Shown here piece after piece: positions 6,799 through 15,067 of a stretch of DNA of 42,831 nt. Under the pieces are notes generated by a model. It ran no database searches. It had not been told where the DNA came from and was given only the letters and a program-made list of their open reading frames with translations. A program made the position numbers and the translations under genes. Origin of the DNA: Nitriliruptor sp040882055 (GTDB lineage Bacteria > Actinomycetota > Nitriliruptoria > Nitriliruptorales > Nitriliruptoraceae); the NCBI GenBank assembly GCA_040882055.1, contig JBBECA010000019.1, positions 1-42,831 on the forward strand, given 5' to 3'. Positions within the stretch are counted from its first letter, which is position 1; each line of letters starts with the position of its first letter.

Positions 6799-8997
6799 TC
6801 AGCGGTGCAGGTCGAACCGGTCGGCGTTCATGACCTTGACGAACCCCTGGACGAAGCGCTCGATCATGTGCTCCTCGCCACCGTTCGCGGCGTACTCCTC
6901 GGCGATGGCACGCAGCTGCGAGTTCGACCCGTAGACGAGGTCGACCCGCGTGGCGGTCCACGTCGTGGCGCCGGTGGCCCGGTTCTTGCCCTCGAAGCGG
7001 TCCTCCCCCTCACCGACGGGCTCCCAGACGGTGTCCATCGAGATGAGGTTGCGGAAGAAGTCGTTCGTGAGCTGACCCGGCCGGTCCGTGAGGATCCCGT
7101 CGGTGTCGTCGTCACCGGCGGTCACGCCGATGGCACGCATGCCACCCACCAGCGCCGCCATCTCGGGCGCGGTGAGGTTGAGCATGAACGCCCGGTCGAC
7201 CATCAGGTGCTCGGTCGGGATCCCGACGTCCTTCTGCAGGTAGTTGCGGAACGCGTCGTGCCGCGGCTCGAGGTGGGCGAACGTGTCGACCTCGGTCAGC
7301 TCCTGGGTCGCGTCGGTGCGACCCGGGGTGAACGGGACCGTGACGTCGTGCCCGGCCGCCTCCGCGGCCATCTCGACACCGACGCTGCCCGCCAGGACGA
7401 TGATGTCCGCGAGCGAGATGTTCGCGTCCGAGGCGTCCTTGATCCGCTCGAGCTGGTCGATCGCCGCGCTGACACCGGTGCGGATGTTGATGTCCCAGCT
7501 GGCCTGTGGCTCGAGGCGGACGCGTGCGCCGTTGGCGCCGCCGCGGTGGTCGGTCTGCCGGTAGGTGCAGGCCGATGCCCAGGCGACGTTCACCAGCTGG
7601 GCTGCGGTGAGACCGGAACCCGCGATCTGCTGCTTCAACGTCGCGATCTGGTCCTCGTCGACCAGCGGCCCCTCGTGCGCCGGGACCGGGTCCTGCCAGA
7701 TGAGCTCCTCGTCCGGCACCTGGTCGCCGAGGTAACGCTCGCTCGGCCCCATGTCACGGTGGAGCAGCTTGTACCAAGCACGGGCGAACTCGTCGGCGAG
7801 CACGTCCGGGTTCTCGTGGTACTCCTTGGAGATCGCGAGGTAGTCCGGGTCGACGATCATCGCCATGTCGGCGGCGTTCATCACCGGCGGGTTCATCTTG
7901 CCCTCGACGTGCGCGTCGGGGACCCAGAACCCGTCCTTGACCTCGACCGGCTGCCACTGGTTCGCGCCGGCCGGTGACGTCGTGAGCTCCCACTCGTGGG
8001 CGAAGATCGTGTCGAGGTAGGCGTTGTCCCACGTGGTCGGTGTCGGGGTCCACGCACCCTCGAGCCCGGAGGTGATGGTGTACTCACCGAGGCCGGTCTC
8101 GTGCTCGTTCGCCCAGCCGATGCCCATCTCGTGGACCCTGGCTTCCTCGGGCGTCCCACCGACCGCATCGGCGGGGCCGTTGCCGTGGTGCTTGCCGAAG
8201 GTGTGACCACCGACCGTCAGCGCCACGGTCTCGCGGTCGTTCATCCCCATGCGGGCGAAGGTCTCGCGCACGTCCATGGCGGCCTTCGCCGCGTCCGGGA
8301 CCCCGTTGGGACCCTCGGGGTTGACGTAGATCAGGCCCATCTGGACCGCGGCGAGGGGGTTGGCCAGGGTGCGGTTGCCGTCCTCGAAGGAGCCGGTGTA
8401 GCGCTCGTCCTCGGTTGACAGCCACTCGTTCTCGGGACCCCAGTAGATGTCGTCCTCGGGGGCCCAGATGTCGGCGCGGCCGAAGCCGAAACCGAAGGTC
8501 GTGAAGCCCATGGTCTCGAGGGCGCGGTTGCCGGCGAAGACCATCAGGTCGGCCCACGAGATGCGCTCGCCGTACTTCTCCTTGACGGGCCACAGCAGTC
8601 GCCGCGCCTTGTCGAGGTTGCCGTTGTCGGGCCAGCTGTTGAGCGGGGCGAAGCGTTGCGCGCCGGTGCCGCCACCGCCGCGGCCATCGACCGCGCGGTA
8701 GGTGCCGGCGGCGTGCCACGACATACGGATGAAGAACGGGCCGTAGTGACCCCAGTCCGCGGGCCACCAGTCCTTCGAGTCGGTCATCAGCGCGTCGACG
8801 TCCGCGCTCAGCTCGTCGATGTCGATCTCCGAGAAGGCCTCCGCGTACGAGAAGCCCTCACCGAACGGGCTGGAGCCGGGGTGCTTCTGGTGCAGGACGT
8901 TGAGGTTGAGCTGGTCGGGCCACCAGTGCTCGTTGCCCTGCAAGCTGGGCGTCGTGCGGGCGGCCCACTCCGGGCGTGTGGGCTGTTCGTCGGGCAC
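6799..8997 (-). CDS. katG: catalase-peroxidase KatG
   Basis: A 732-residue bifunctional heme enzyme that removes hydrogen peroxide, of normal length with both the catalytic N-terminal and degenerate C-terminal peroxidase domains. Distal residues are Arg91, Trp94 and His95 in RMSWHAAGTYR. The Met-Tyr-Trp adduct would be Met250, Tyr224 and Trp94. Proximal His265 lies in VGGHTFGKHHG. GTG at 8997 has an AGGAGG site. It is divergent from a Fur-family gene, and a palindrome sits within its promoter, the classic FurA-KatG oxidative stress module. Confidence 0.98.
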   Translation of the reverse strand: MPDEQPTRPEWAARTTPSLQGNEHWWPDQLNLNVLHQKHPGSSPFGEGFSYAEAFSEIDIDELSADVDALMTDSKDWWPADWGHYGPFFIRMSWHAAGTYRAVDGRGGGGTGAQRFAPLNSWPDNGNLDKARRLLWPVKEKYGERISWADLMVFAGNRALETMGFTTFGFGFGRADIWAPEDDIYWGPENEWLSTEDERYTGSFEDGNRTLANPLAAVQMGLIYVNPEGPNGVPDAAKAAMDVRETFARMGMNDRETVALTVGGHTFGKHHGNGPADAVGGTPEEARVHEMGIGWANEHETGLGEYTITSGLEGAWTPTPTTWDNAYLDTIFAHEWELTTSPAGANQWQPVEVKDGFWVPDAHVEGKMNPPVMNAADMAMIVDPDYLAISKEYHENPDVLADEFARAWYKLLHRDMGPSERYLGDQVPDEELIWQDPVPAHEGPLVDEDQIATLKQQIAGSGLTAAQLVNVAWASACTYRQTDHRGGANGARVRLEPQASWDINIRTGVSAAIDQLERIKDASDANISLADIIVLAGSVGVEMAAEAAGHDVTVPFTPGRTDATQELTEVDTFAHLEPRHDAFRNYLQKDVGIPTEHLMVDRAFMLNLTAPEMAALVGGMRAIGVTAGDDDTDGILTDRPGQLTNDFFRNLISMDTVWEPVGEGEDRFEGKNRATGATTWTATRVDLVYGSNSQLRAIAEEYAANGGEEHMIERFVQGFVKVMNADRFDLHR

Positions 8998-9079
8998 GTT
9001 GTCCTCCTGGGAAGGTCCGGGTGTCGCGGCGGCGGGGCGCGGCGGCCGACGGATCGGCTAGGTCGCGAGCGACGAGCCC

Positions 9080-9109
9080 AACCTAGAACAGTTCCAAGGG
9101 TAGGAGCAA
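9080..9109 (-). promoter_or_regulatory. katG promoter
   Basis: On the minus strand TTGCTC (9109-9104), an 18-bp spacer and TAGGTT (9085-9080) form a recognisable promoter facing katG. The leader would be about 75 bases. The palindrome at 9082-9098 fills the spacer and touches the -10. Confidence 0.55.
9082..9098. promoter_or_regulatory. palindromic operator, probable FurA/PerR box
   Basis: CTTGGAACTGTTCTAGG on the minus strand is a 17-bp near-palindrome centred on GAAC-T-GTTC, with two mismatched pairs. It lies between the -35 and -10 of katG in the katG-furA intergenic region. Peroxide-sensing Fur proteins repress katG from such sites. Binding here is inferred. Confidence 0.6.
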
Positions 9110-9116
9110 CCGCCAC

Positions 9117-9143
9117 TTCGACCGACCCGAGCTCTGGTAGCGT
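9117..9143 (+). promoter_or_regulatory. possible furA promoter
   Basis: TTCGAC (9117-9122), 15 bp, TAGCGT (9138-9143), about 43 bases before the furA start. The -10 resembles other -10 hexamers in this window; the -35 and spacer are weak. Confidence 0.35.
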
Positions 9144-9185
9144 TCCTCCGAACGCGACACGCCGACGACCGCATGGGGAAACGTT

Positions 9186-9608
9186 GTGGAACCGCTGGTG
9201 GACCGCCTACGGAACCGTGGATGGCGCCTGACCGCACAGCGACGCGTCATCGCCGAGTCCATGGGGGGCGAGCACGTCCACGTGACGGCGGACGAGGTGT
9301 TCGAGCGGTCGCGAGCGATCCTGCCCGAGGTCAGCCGCGCGACGGTCTACAACACGCTCAACGAGCTGGTCGGCATGGGTGAGCTCCACGAGATGAGCCA
9401 CGCCGACGGTCGCAAGCGGTACGACCCGAACGTCGAGGAGCGGCACCACCACCTGGTGTGCGTCGGCTGCGGACGGATGCTCGACGTCCAAGCCGACGAC
9501 CCACGCCTGCCGGACGAGCAGCGACACGGCTTCGAGCTGGTCGACGTCGAGGTCACCTTCCGCGCCCGCTGCCCCGACTGCGCCCACGTGGGGGCGCCGG
9601 CCACGTAG
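9186..9608 (+). CDS. furA: Fur-family regulator (FurA/PerR-like)
   Basis: A 140-residue metal-dependent repressor with winged helix LRNRGWRLTAQRRVIAE and EVSRATVYNTLNELVGMGEL. The metal site region KRYDPNVEERHHHLVCVGCG follows. Two CxxC pairs (CVGC and CPDC) form the structural zinc site. In the FurA/PerR group the sensing metal is iron or manganese and peroxide inactivates the protein. The divergent katG supports a peroxide-sensing role. GTG at 9186 has a GGGGAAA site. Confidence 0.92.
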   Translation: MEPLVDRLRNRGWRLTAQRRVIAESMGGEHVHVTADEVFERSRAILPEVSRATVYNTLNELVGMGELHEMSHADGRKRYDPNVEERHHHLVCVGCGRMLDVQADDPRLPDEQRHGFELVDVEVTFRARCPDCAHVGAPAT

Positions 9609-9653
9609 CGCGCCTCCGGGCGCTGTGGGGGCCTCTACCGGCGCACCCGCGCC

Positions 9654-10049
9654 TCAGGGCGCGTCGAGACCACGGGGATCGTCGGGAACGTCCACGGCGT
9701 GCTCGCGCAGGATCTCGAGGGGGACGATCTCGAGCGCGCGTTCGCTGGTGGCTTCGAGCGCGACGGGTGCGGCGACACCGTCGCGGTGGGCGCGGAGCCA
9801 GTTGTCCGCGGTCACGCACCAACGGTCGCCGGGGGAGAGACCCGGGAAGCGGAACTCGGGCCGAGGGGTGGCGAGGTCGTTGCCGATCGCGCGCTGGTGG
9901 TCGAGGAACTCGGCCGTCATCACCGCGCAGATGGTGTGGCTGCCGTGATCGTCCGGCGCGGTCCGGCACGTGCCATCACGGAACCAGCCGGTCACTGGAT
10001 CGACGCTGCACGCGGCGAGCTCGCCGCCGAGGACGTTGCCTTCGCTCAT
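9654..10049 (-). CDS. DUF2237 family protein
   Basis: A 131-residue protein with the hallmark sequence of DUF2237: NVLGGELAACSVDPVTGWFR, GTC, GSHTICAVMTAEFL, GNDLATPRPEFRFPGLSPGD, RWCV and LEIVPLEIL. Function is unknown. Conserved Cys and Asp/His residues are present, so nothing suggests decay. The ATG at 10049 has no Shine-Dalgarno but lies 6 bases after TAGCCT, so the mRNA is probably leaderless. It is convergent with furA. Confidence 0.92.
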   Translation of the reverse strand: MSEGNVLGGELAACSVDPVTGWFRDGTCRTAPDDHGSHTICAVMTAEFLDHQRAIGNDLATPRPEFRFPGLSPGDRWCVTADNWLRAHRDGVAAPVALEATSERALEIVPLEILREHAVDVPDDPRGLDAP

Positions 10050-10055
10050 AGCTGG

Positions 10056-10061
10056 AGGCTA
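10056..10061 (-). promoter_or_regulatory. -10 hexamer for leaderless DUF2237 gene
   Basis: TAGCCT on the minus strand ends 6 bases before the ATG, so transcription should start at the start codon. No ribosome site is present. No good -35 was seen. Confidence 0.45.
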
Positions 10062-10245
10062 TCCGCCCGTGCCGCGATCCTGGCGCGAACGCAGGTGGGG
10101 CTCGACCCCGTCGGCGAGCCGGGTGGCCACGCTGGCGTCGCATCCGTCGTTCCCGGCGGTGTGACGGGGTCTCCTCGCAGGTTGGGGTCGAGCTCGTGGC
10201 ACCATCGGTGTGCCGCGACCGGAGTCGGGCCGGAGGGGTACGTCC

Positions 10246-11652
10246 GTGGAGTGGTTGGCCGCCGACAGCGCCCTGATCGCTCGCGAACTGGTGCAGCGTG
10301 GCGTCGCGGTGGTGTTCGTGCTCGCCTTCGCCGGTGTGGTGCGTCAGTGGCGGCCGCTGCTCGGCGCGGACGGTCTGACCCCTGCCGCCGAGGTGGTGGC
10401 ACGCACCAGCTTCTGGCAGGCGCCGAGCCTGCTGCGCTGGCGTCCGACCGACGCGGCGGCACTCGCGAGCGCGTGGGTCGGGCTCTTGCTCGCCGCGTTG
10501 CTGGTCGTCGGTCTCCCGCAGCGCGCGGGCAGCATCGCGACCCTCGCCGCGTTCCTGACGATCTGGGCGCTCTACCTCTCGCTCGTCTCGCTCGGTCGGA
10601 TCTGGTTCGCCTTCGGGTGGGAATCGTTGCTGTGCGAGGCCGGGTTCCTCGTCGGCTTCCTCGGTGGCCACGACGTCGCGGTGGCGTGGCCGGTCCTGCT
10701 CGCCGTCCGGTGGCTGGTGTTCCGCGTCGAGGTGGGGGCCGGGATGATCAAGCTCCGCGGGGATCCGTGCTGGCGTGAGCTCACCTGCCTGCGCTACCAC
10801 CACGAGACCCAGCCGATGCCCGGGCCGTTCAGCTGGTACTTCCACCACCTGCCCGACGGCATCCACCGTCTCGAGGCGCTCGGGAACCACGTCGTCCAGC
10901 TCGGCGCGCCGTGGCTGCTGTTCCTCCCGCAACCGGTGGCGGGCGTGGGCGCGGTCGCGATCATCGTCACGCAGGGCTGGCTCCTGGCCAGCGGCAACTT
11001 CGCGTGGCTGAACCTGCTGACCATCGTCCTGGCCGCGTCGGCGCTCCCGGACAGCTGGCTCGGCTGGCTCGAGGGCGGGTGGTTGCTCGGCGATGCGGGT
11101 GTACACGCGACCACGTTGCCGGTGCCGTGGGTCGTGGTCGTCGCGCTCCTGAGCGCCGGGCTCCTGTGGCGCAGCCTCCCGCCCGTGCGCAACCTGCTCT
11201 CACCACGGCAACGGATGAACGTCAGCCACGACCCGTTGCGCCTGGTCAACAGCTACGGCGCGTTCGGCAGCGTCACCCGCGAACGGTTCGAGCTGACCAT
11301 CGAGGGCACGGAGGACCCGACGGCCAGCGGCGGCTGGCAGGCCTACGGCTTCCACGGCAAACCGGGGCCGTTGGATCGGCGGCCCCGCCAGTTCGCACCC
11401 CACCACCTCCGGCTCGACTGGTTGCTGTGGTTCGCGGCCATGAGCCCCGACCCAGAACGGCAGCACCCCTGGTTCCGCCAGCTGCTGCGTGCGCTCGGGG
11501 AAGGCGATCCCGGCATCCGCCAACTGCTGCGGCACGACCCCTTCGACGGACGTTCGCCGGCGGCGCTGCGGGTGCGGCGTGAGCGGTACCGCTTCACCAC
11601 CCCGGCGGAGCGCCGCGAGACCGGTGACTGGTGGGCCGTGGACCGCCGCTGA
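10246..11652 (+). CDS. lipase maturation factor family membrane protein
   Basis: A 468-residue protein. Its N-terminal two thirds are hydrophobic with several membrane segments (RGVAVVFVLAFAGVV, VGLLLAALLVVGL, AFLTIWALYLSLVSL and others). The soluble C-terminal part starts NSYGAFGSVTRERFELTIEG. The conserved CWRELTCLRYHHETQPMPGP and SWYFHHLP mark the LMF1/LMF2 family. In animals LMF1 is an ER protein that matures lipases; bacterial members have no assigned role. GTG at 10246 follows GGAGGGG. Length is near the bacterial norm. Confidence 0.88.
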   Translation: MEWLAADSALIARELVQRGVAVVFVLAFAGVVRQWRPLLGADGLTPAAEVVARTSFWQAPSLLRWRPTDAAALASAWVGLLLAALLVVGLPQRAGSIATLAAFLTIWALYLSLVSLGRIWFAFGWESLLCEAGFLVGFLGGHDVAVAWPVLLAVRWLVFRVEVGAGMIKLRGDPCWRELTCLRYHHETQPMPGPFSWYFHHLPDGIHRLEALGNHVVQLGAPWLLFLPQPVAGVGAVAIIVTQGWLLASGNFAWLNLLTIVLAASALPDSWLGWLEGGWLLGDAGVHATTLPVPWVVVVALLSAGLLWRSLPPVRNLLSPRQRMNVSHDPLRLVNSYGAFGSVTRERFELTIEGTEDPTASGGWQAYGFHGKPGPLDRRPRQFAPHHLRLDWLLWFAAMSPDPERQHPWFRQLLRALGEGDPGIRQLLRHDPFDGRSPAALRVRRERYRFTTPAERRETGDWWAVDRR

Positions 11653-11709
11653 GGCCCGCCGGCACCCGCTGACGCGGGGCGACGCGGGGCCCGTTACGGT
11701 CGCGCCGCT

Positions 11710-11728
11710 GCGGGCAGCGGGTGCCCGC
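11710..11728. other. perfect 7-bp inverted repeat upstream of osmC
   Basis: GCGGGCA, GCGGG, TGCCCGC: a strong stem with a 5-base loop, 22 bases before the osmC start and 57 bases after the preceding stop. It could be a read-through terminator without a T-tract or a leader structure. TACGGT at 11693-11698 is a possible -10. Confidence 0.4.
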
Positions 11729-11750
11729 ACGACGTGACCGAGGGACGACG

Positions 11751-12179
11751 ATGGCGGACGGTGACCGGCGGCGGGTGACGCTCGAACGGGTGGAGGAGGG
11801 CGTCTACCGGGCGACCAACCCGAAGGGGGCGCAGCTGACGTTCGGCAGCAAGGCTGCCGACGGTTTCACCCCCGTCGAGCTGCTGCTCGCGGCCATCGGT
11901 GGCTGCTCGGCGGTCGACGTCGACGTGATCACGGGTCGCCACGCCGAGCACGAACGCTTCGAGGTCGCGGTCGAGGCCGAGAAGACCGAGGACGATGGCG
12001 GCGGCAACATCCTTCGCGACGTGCGGATGACCTTCCACGTGACGTTCCCCGAGGGTCCCGACGGCGACAAGGCTCGGGAGCGTCTCCCTCGCGCCGTACG
12101 CGTCTCGCACGACCGGTCGTGCACGGTGAGCCGCACCGTCGAGGCAGGCACTCCGGTCACGGTCGACATCGCGGAGTGA
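11751..12179 (+). CDS. OsmC-family peroxiredoxin-like protein
   Basis: A 142-residue protein of the OsmC/Ohr superfamily. FTPVELLLAAIGGCSAVDV carries the peroxidatic Cys and DRSCTVSRTV the second Cys, as in thiol peroxidases that reduce organic hydroperoxides. The central segment (HERFEVAVEAEKTED) is typical of the YhfA/OsmC-like subgroup rather than classic Ohr. ATG at 11751 has a GAGGGA site. It is convergent with the sigma factor remnant. Confidence 0.9.
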   Translation: MADGDRRRVTLERVEEGVYRATNPKGAQLTFGSKAADGFTPVELLLAAIGGCSAVDVDVITGRHAEHERFEVAVEAEKTEDDGGGNILRDVRMTFHVTFPEGPDGDKARERLPRAVRVSHDRSCTVSRTVEAGTPVTVDIAE

Positions 12180-12467
12180 CGGCCGTGGGCGCGGTCACCG
12201 CCGCCGTCACCCGAGCAGGTTCGCCTGCCGCCCCTCGAGGAACGCACGCTCGTTCGCGTTGGTCGTGAGCTCGGCGGCGACCGCGTAGGCGGCGGCGGCT
12301 TCCTCGGTCCGCCCCAGACGGCGCAGCAGGTCCGCCCGGGTGGCGTGGTAGGCGTGGTAGGTGTCGAGGTCGAGGTCGGCGATCGCTTCCAGCGCGGCCT
12401 GCGGCCCATCGACCTCGGCGACGGCGACCGCTCGGTTGAGCGCGACGACCGGGGTCGGTGACAGGAC

Positions 12468-12522
12468 CGCCAGCTGGTCGTAGAGGGCGACGATCTGGTG
12501 CCAGTCGGTGTCGGCGGCGGTC
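12468..12522. repeat. 55-bp copy left of assembly gap 2
   Basis: Identical to 12623-12677 across the 100-N gap. It encodes TAADTDWHQIVALYDQLA of the sigma factor gene on the minus strand. Confidence 0.9.
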
Positions 12523-12622
12523 NNNNNNNNNNNNNNNNNNNNNNNNNNNNNNNNNNNNNNNNNNNNNNNNNNNNNNNNNNNNNNNNNNNNNNNNNNNNNN
12601 NNNNNNNNNNNNNNNNNNNNNN
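12523..12622. other. assembly gap, 100 N
   Basis: Again exactly 100 Ns between identical 55-bp flanks. Collapsing the overlap makes the sigma factor reading frame continuous, which supports a gap of no real content. Confidence 0.95.
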
Positions 12623-12677
12623 CGCCAGCTGGTCGTAGAGGGCGACGATCTGGTGCCAGTCGGTGTCGGCGGCGGTC
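12623..12677. repeat. 55-bp copy right of assembly gap 2
   Basis: Second copy of the 12468-12522 sequence; one of the two should be removed when the contigs are merged. Confidence 0.9.
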
Positions 12678-13345
12678 GCTGCGTCGCTGTGCACGGCGCT
12701 GATGGCAGCCTGTACCTGGTAGGTGCCCGGCTGGTTCCGGCGCAGGCACGCGCGTACCAACGCCTGGCCTTCGACGATCATCGCGGGGTCCCACCGGCTG
12801 CGGTCCTGGTCGGCGAGGAGGATGAGCGATCCGTCCGGGGCGGTCCGTGCGGGCTGGCGCGCGGCGGTCAGCAGCATCAGCGCGAGGAGGCCGAGCACCT
12901 CCGGTTCGTCGGGCATGAGGGTGGCGAGGAGGCGACCCAGGCGGATCGCCTCTGCCGTGAGGTCGGCGCGACCGAGTCCCTCGCCGGTGGTCGCCGTGTG
13001 TCCCTCGTTGCAGATGAGGTAGACGACCGCGAGCACACCACCGAGGCGGTCGGGGAGCTCGGCGTCCTCGGGGATGCGGTACGGGATGTTCGCGTCGCGG
13101 ATCTTGCGCTTGGCCCGCACGATCCGCTGCGCTCGGTGGAACACCGCGTTCGGGCCAGGTGCGGGTCGCCACCAGGAAGGCCTCCTGGACGGCCTCTTCG
13201 GCGACGTCGATGTCGCGGAAGATGCCGACCAGGGTGGCCACGACGCGACCGTGCTCGCGGCGGAAGACATCCGCGATGGACCGCTCCGCGAGCGGCGGTG
13301 TCTGCGGGTCGACGCCCGCCCCCGAGACCTCCACGCGGGCTCGGC

Positions 13346-13702
13346 TCACCCCTCCGGGCCGGCCTGGAACGGCCGAACCTCGACGGGGCCGCGACAGGCC
13401 CGGGTCGCGCGGCTGGCCCAGTCCACCGCCGTGGCGTGGTCGGGGACGTCGATGATCCAGAACCCGCCCAGGTGTTCCTTCGACTCCGCGAATGGGCCGT
13501 CGGTCGTCACCACCTCGGTCCCCTGCTCGCGCACGACGGTCGCGATGTGCGGCTCCTGGAGGCCGCCGGCGAAGACCCAGACCCCGCTGTCGCGCATCCG
13601 CTCGTTCAGGGCATCCACGTCCGTGAACATCTGCTGCATCGTGTCGGCGTCCGGGGCTGCTTCGCCCTCGACGTGGTGCACCGACAGCATGTACTCCGCC
13701 AC
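13346..13702 (-). CDS. YciI family protein
   Basis: A 118-residue dimeric alpha/beta-barrel (ferredoxin-like) protein: EYMLSVHHVEGEAAPDADTMQQMF, GVWVFAGGLQEP, TTDGPFAESKEHLGGFWIIDV and VEVRPF are typical of YciI/DGPF proteins. These usually sit beside ECF sigma factors of the SigI/SigJ type, as here, with a 4-bp GTGA overlap into the sigma gene. Molecular function is unsettled. GTG at 13702 has a modest GGA-type ribosome site. The protein itself looks intact. Confidence 0.93.
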   Translation of the reverse strand: MAEYMLSVHHVEGEAAPDADTMQQMFTDVDALNERMRDSGVWVFAGGLQEPHIATVVREQGTEVVTTDGPFAESKEHLGGFWIIDVPDHATAVDWASRATRACRGPVEVRPFQAGPEG

Positions 13703-14008
13703 CTTCGTTCCTGTCGTCGTGGAGCCGGCTGCCTGCCGGCCCTCACCTCATCTACGAACGGGGGTGCCGGCTCTCGACACCCGGGTTCGGCGTTCCGCTC
13801 CGGGTCCTCACCGGTCACGGCCACGGGTGCTTCGTAGCACCACCGCGTCGTCGTAGCGTCGCGATCCCCGGGTGGTGTGAGGTGGAGCCGCGGTGCCGTC
13901 GGTGGTCCCCGGGCGGGCCTCGGCCCGCGCTCGCGTCGAGTTGTGGGCCGCGTGGCTGCGCGCTTGTCTCGGGACCCATGATCTCGCCCCGCCCCCCGGA
14001 GCACGGAT
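13703..14008. other. 306-bp intergenic region between divergent genes
   Basis: It separates yciI (minus) from the aminotransferase gene (plus). The one structure seen is a small hairpin at 13826-13841, GGTGCT-TCGT-AGCACC. A weak TAGATG (minus strand, 13759-13754) could be a yciI -10. GGAG precedes the aminotransferase GTG. I see no coding sequence. Confidence 0.5.
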
Positions 14009-15067
14009 GTGACGCAGCGACTCGCGACGGCGCAGGGGGAGTTCTCCCTGGCCGGGACCTACCTGAACACCGCCACCCTCGGCCTCCCGCCGCGCCGGAC
14101 CCTCGACGCGCTCACGGCGACGCTCGCGGCCTGGCAGCGCGGTACGAGCGACGCGCCCGCGTTCGACGCGGACGTCGACGCCAGCCGCCGGCGGTACGCC
14201 CGACTCGTCGGCGCCGACCCGGCGTCCGTCGCCGTCGGGTCGCAGACCTCCGCGCTCGTCGGGTTGGTCGCGGCCTCGCTGCCTGCTGGGAGCGAGGTGG
14301 TGACGGTGGAGGGGGACTTCACCAGCGTGCTGTTCCCGTTCCTCGCCCGCGCCGACCACGGGATCCGCGTGCGGGAGGTCGAGCTCGAGCACCTCGCCGA
14401 CGCGGTCACCGCGACGACGGACCTCGTCGCGGTGTCGGCCGTCCAGTCAGCTGACGGGCGGATCGCCGACCTCGACGCGCTCGCGGAGGTCAGCCGCACG
14501 ACCGGCACCCGCACGCTCGTCGACGCCACCCAGGCGGCGGGGTGGTTGCCGATCGACGCCGATCGGTTCTCCTACACGGTGGCCAGCGGTTACAAGTGGC
14601 TCCTCGCGCCGCGGGGCACGGCGTTCCTCACCGTCCGTCCCGAGCTGGTCGACGAGCTGACCCCGGTCGCCGCAGGGTGGTACGCGGGCGAGGACCGCTG
14701 GGACAGCATCTACGGGGTGCCGCTCCGGTTGGCCGCCGGCGCTCGCCGCTTCGACGTCTCGCCCGCCTGGCACTCCTGGGTGGGCCAGGCCGCCTCGCTC
14801 GAGCTGCTCGAGGAGGTCGGGATCGAGGCGCTCCACGCCCACGCCGTGGGGCTCGCGGAGCGGTTCTGCCTGGCGACCGAGCTCCCGGTCACCGGTTCGG
14901 CGATCGTCTCGGCCCGGGCCGACGACGCGGTACCGGAACTGCTCCGCCGCGCCGGCATCGCTGCGGCGACACGGGCTGGCAGGCTGCGGCTCTCGTTCCA
15001 CGTCTCGACCCGCGAGGCCGACGTCGACCACGCGGCAGAGGTGCTGCGCGGCCACCTCACCCCGTGA
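14009..15067 (+). CDS. class V aminotransferase / cysteine desulfurase-like PLP enzyme
   Basis: A 352-residue fold-type I PLP enzyme. It has the N-terminal YLNTATLGLPP motif, VDATQAAGWLP with Asp172 for the PLP ring nitrogen, and SGYKWLLAPRG with Lys196 for the Schiff base. The YLNTATLG/SGYKW wording is that of the isopenicillin N epimerase-like/kynureninase-like branch rather than IscS, which would have an active-site Cys loop. The substrate is unknown. GTG at 14009 has GGAG upstream. Its stop overlaps the next gene by 4 bp, so the two are co-translated. Confidence 0.88.
   Translation: MTQRLATAQGEFSLAGTYLNTATLGLPPRRTLDALTATLAAWQRGTSDAPAFDADVDASRRRYARLVGADPASVAVGSQTSALVGLVAASLPAGSEVVTVEGDFTSVLFPFLARADHGIRVREVELEHLADAVTATTDLVAVSAVQSADGRIADLDALAEVSRTTGTRTLVDATQAAGWLPIDADRFSYTVASGYKWLLAPRGTAFLTVRPELVDELTPVAAGWYAGEDRWDSIYGVPLRLAAGARRFDVSPAWHSWVGQAASLELLEEVGIEALHAHAVGLAERFCLATELPVTGSAIVSARADDAVPELLRRAGIAAATRAGRLRLSFHVSTREADVDHAAEVLRGHLTP

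Larger units (their letters stand above)
12207..13349 (-). pseudogene. ECF sigma factor (SigI/DUF6596 type), internally deleted and frameshifted
   Basis: The start is clear: SIADVFRREHGRVVATLVGIF, then DVAEEAVQEAFLVATRTWPERGV, i.e. the beginning of sigma region 2. At about 13155 the frame jumps straight to QRIVRAKRKIRDANIPYRIP at the end of region 4. It then continues through LAVVYLICNEGHTAT and the TPR-like tail ending NLLG. About 80-90 residues are missing compared with the roughly 400-residue family, covering the promoter-recognition helices. Assembly gap 2 also interrupts it; dropping 155 bp there (100 N plus one 55-bp copy) restores a single downstream frame. GTG overlaps the yciI stop by 4 bp. 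It is either a true pseudogene or an assembly deletion. Confidence 0.8.
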
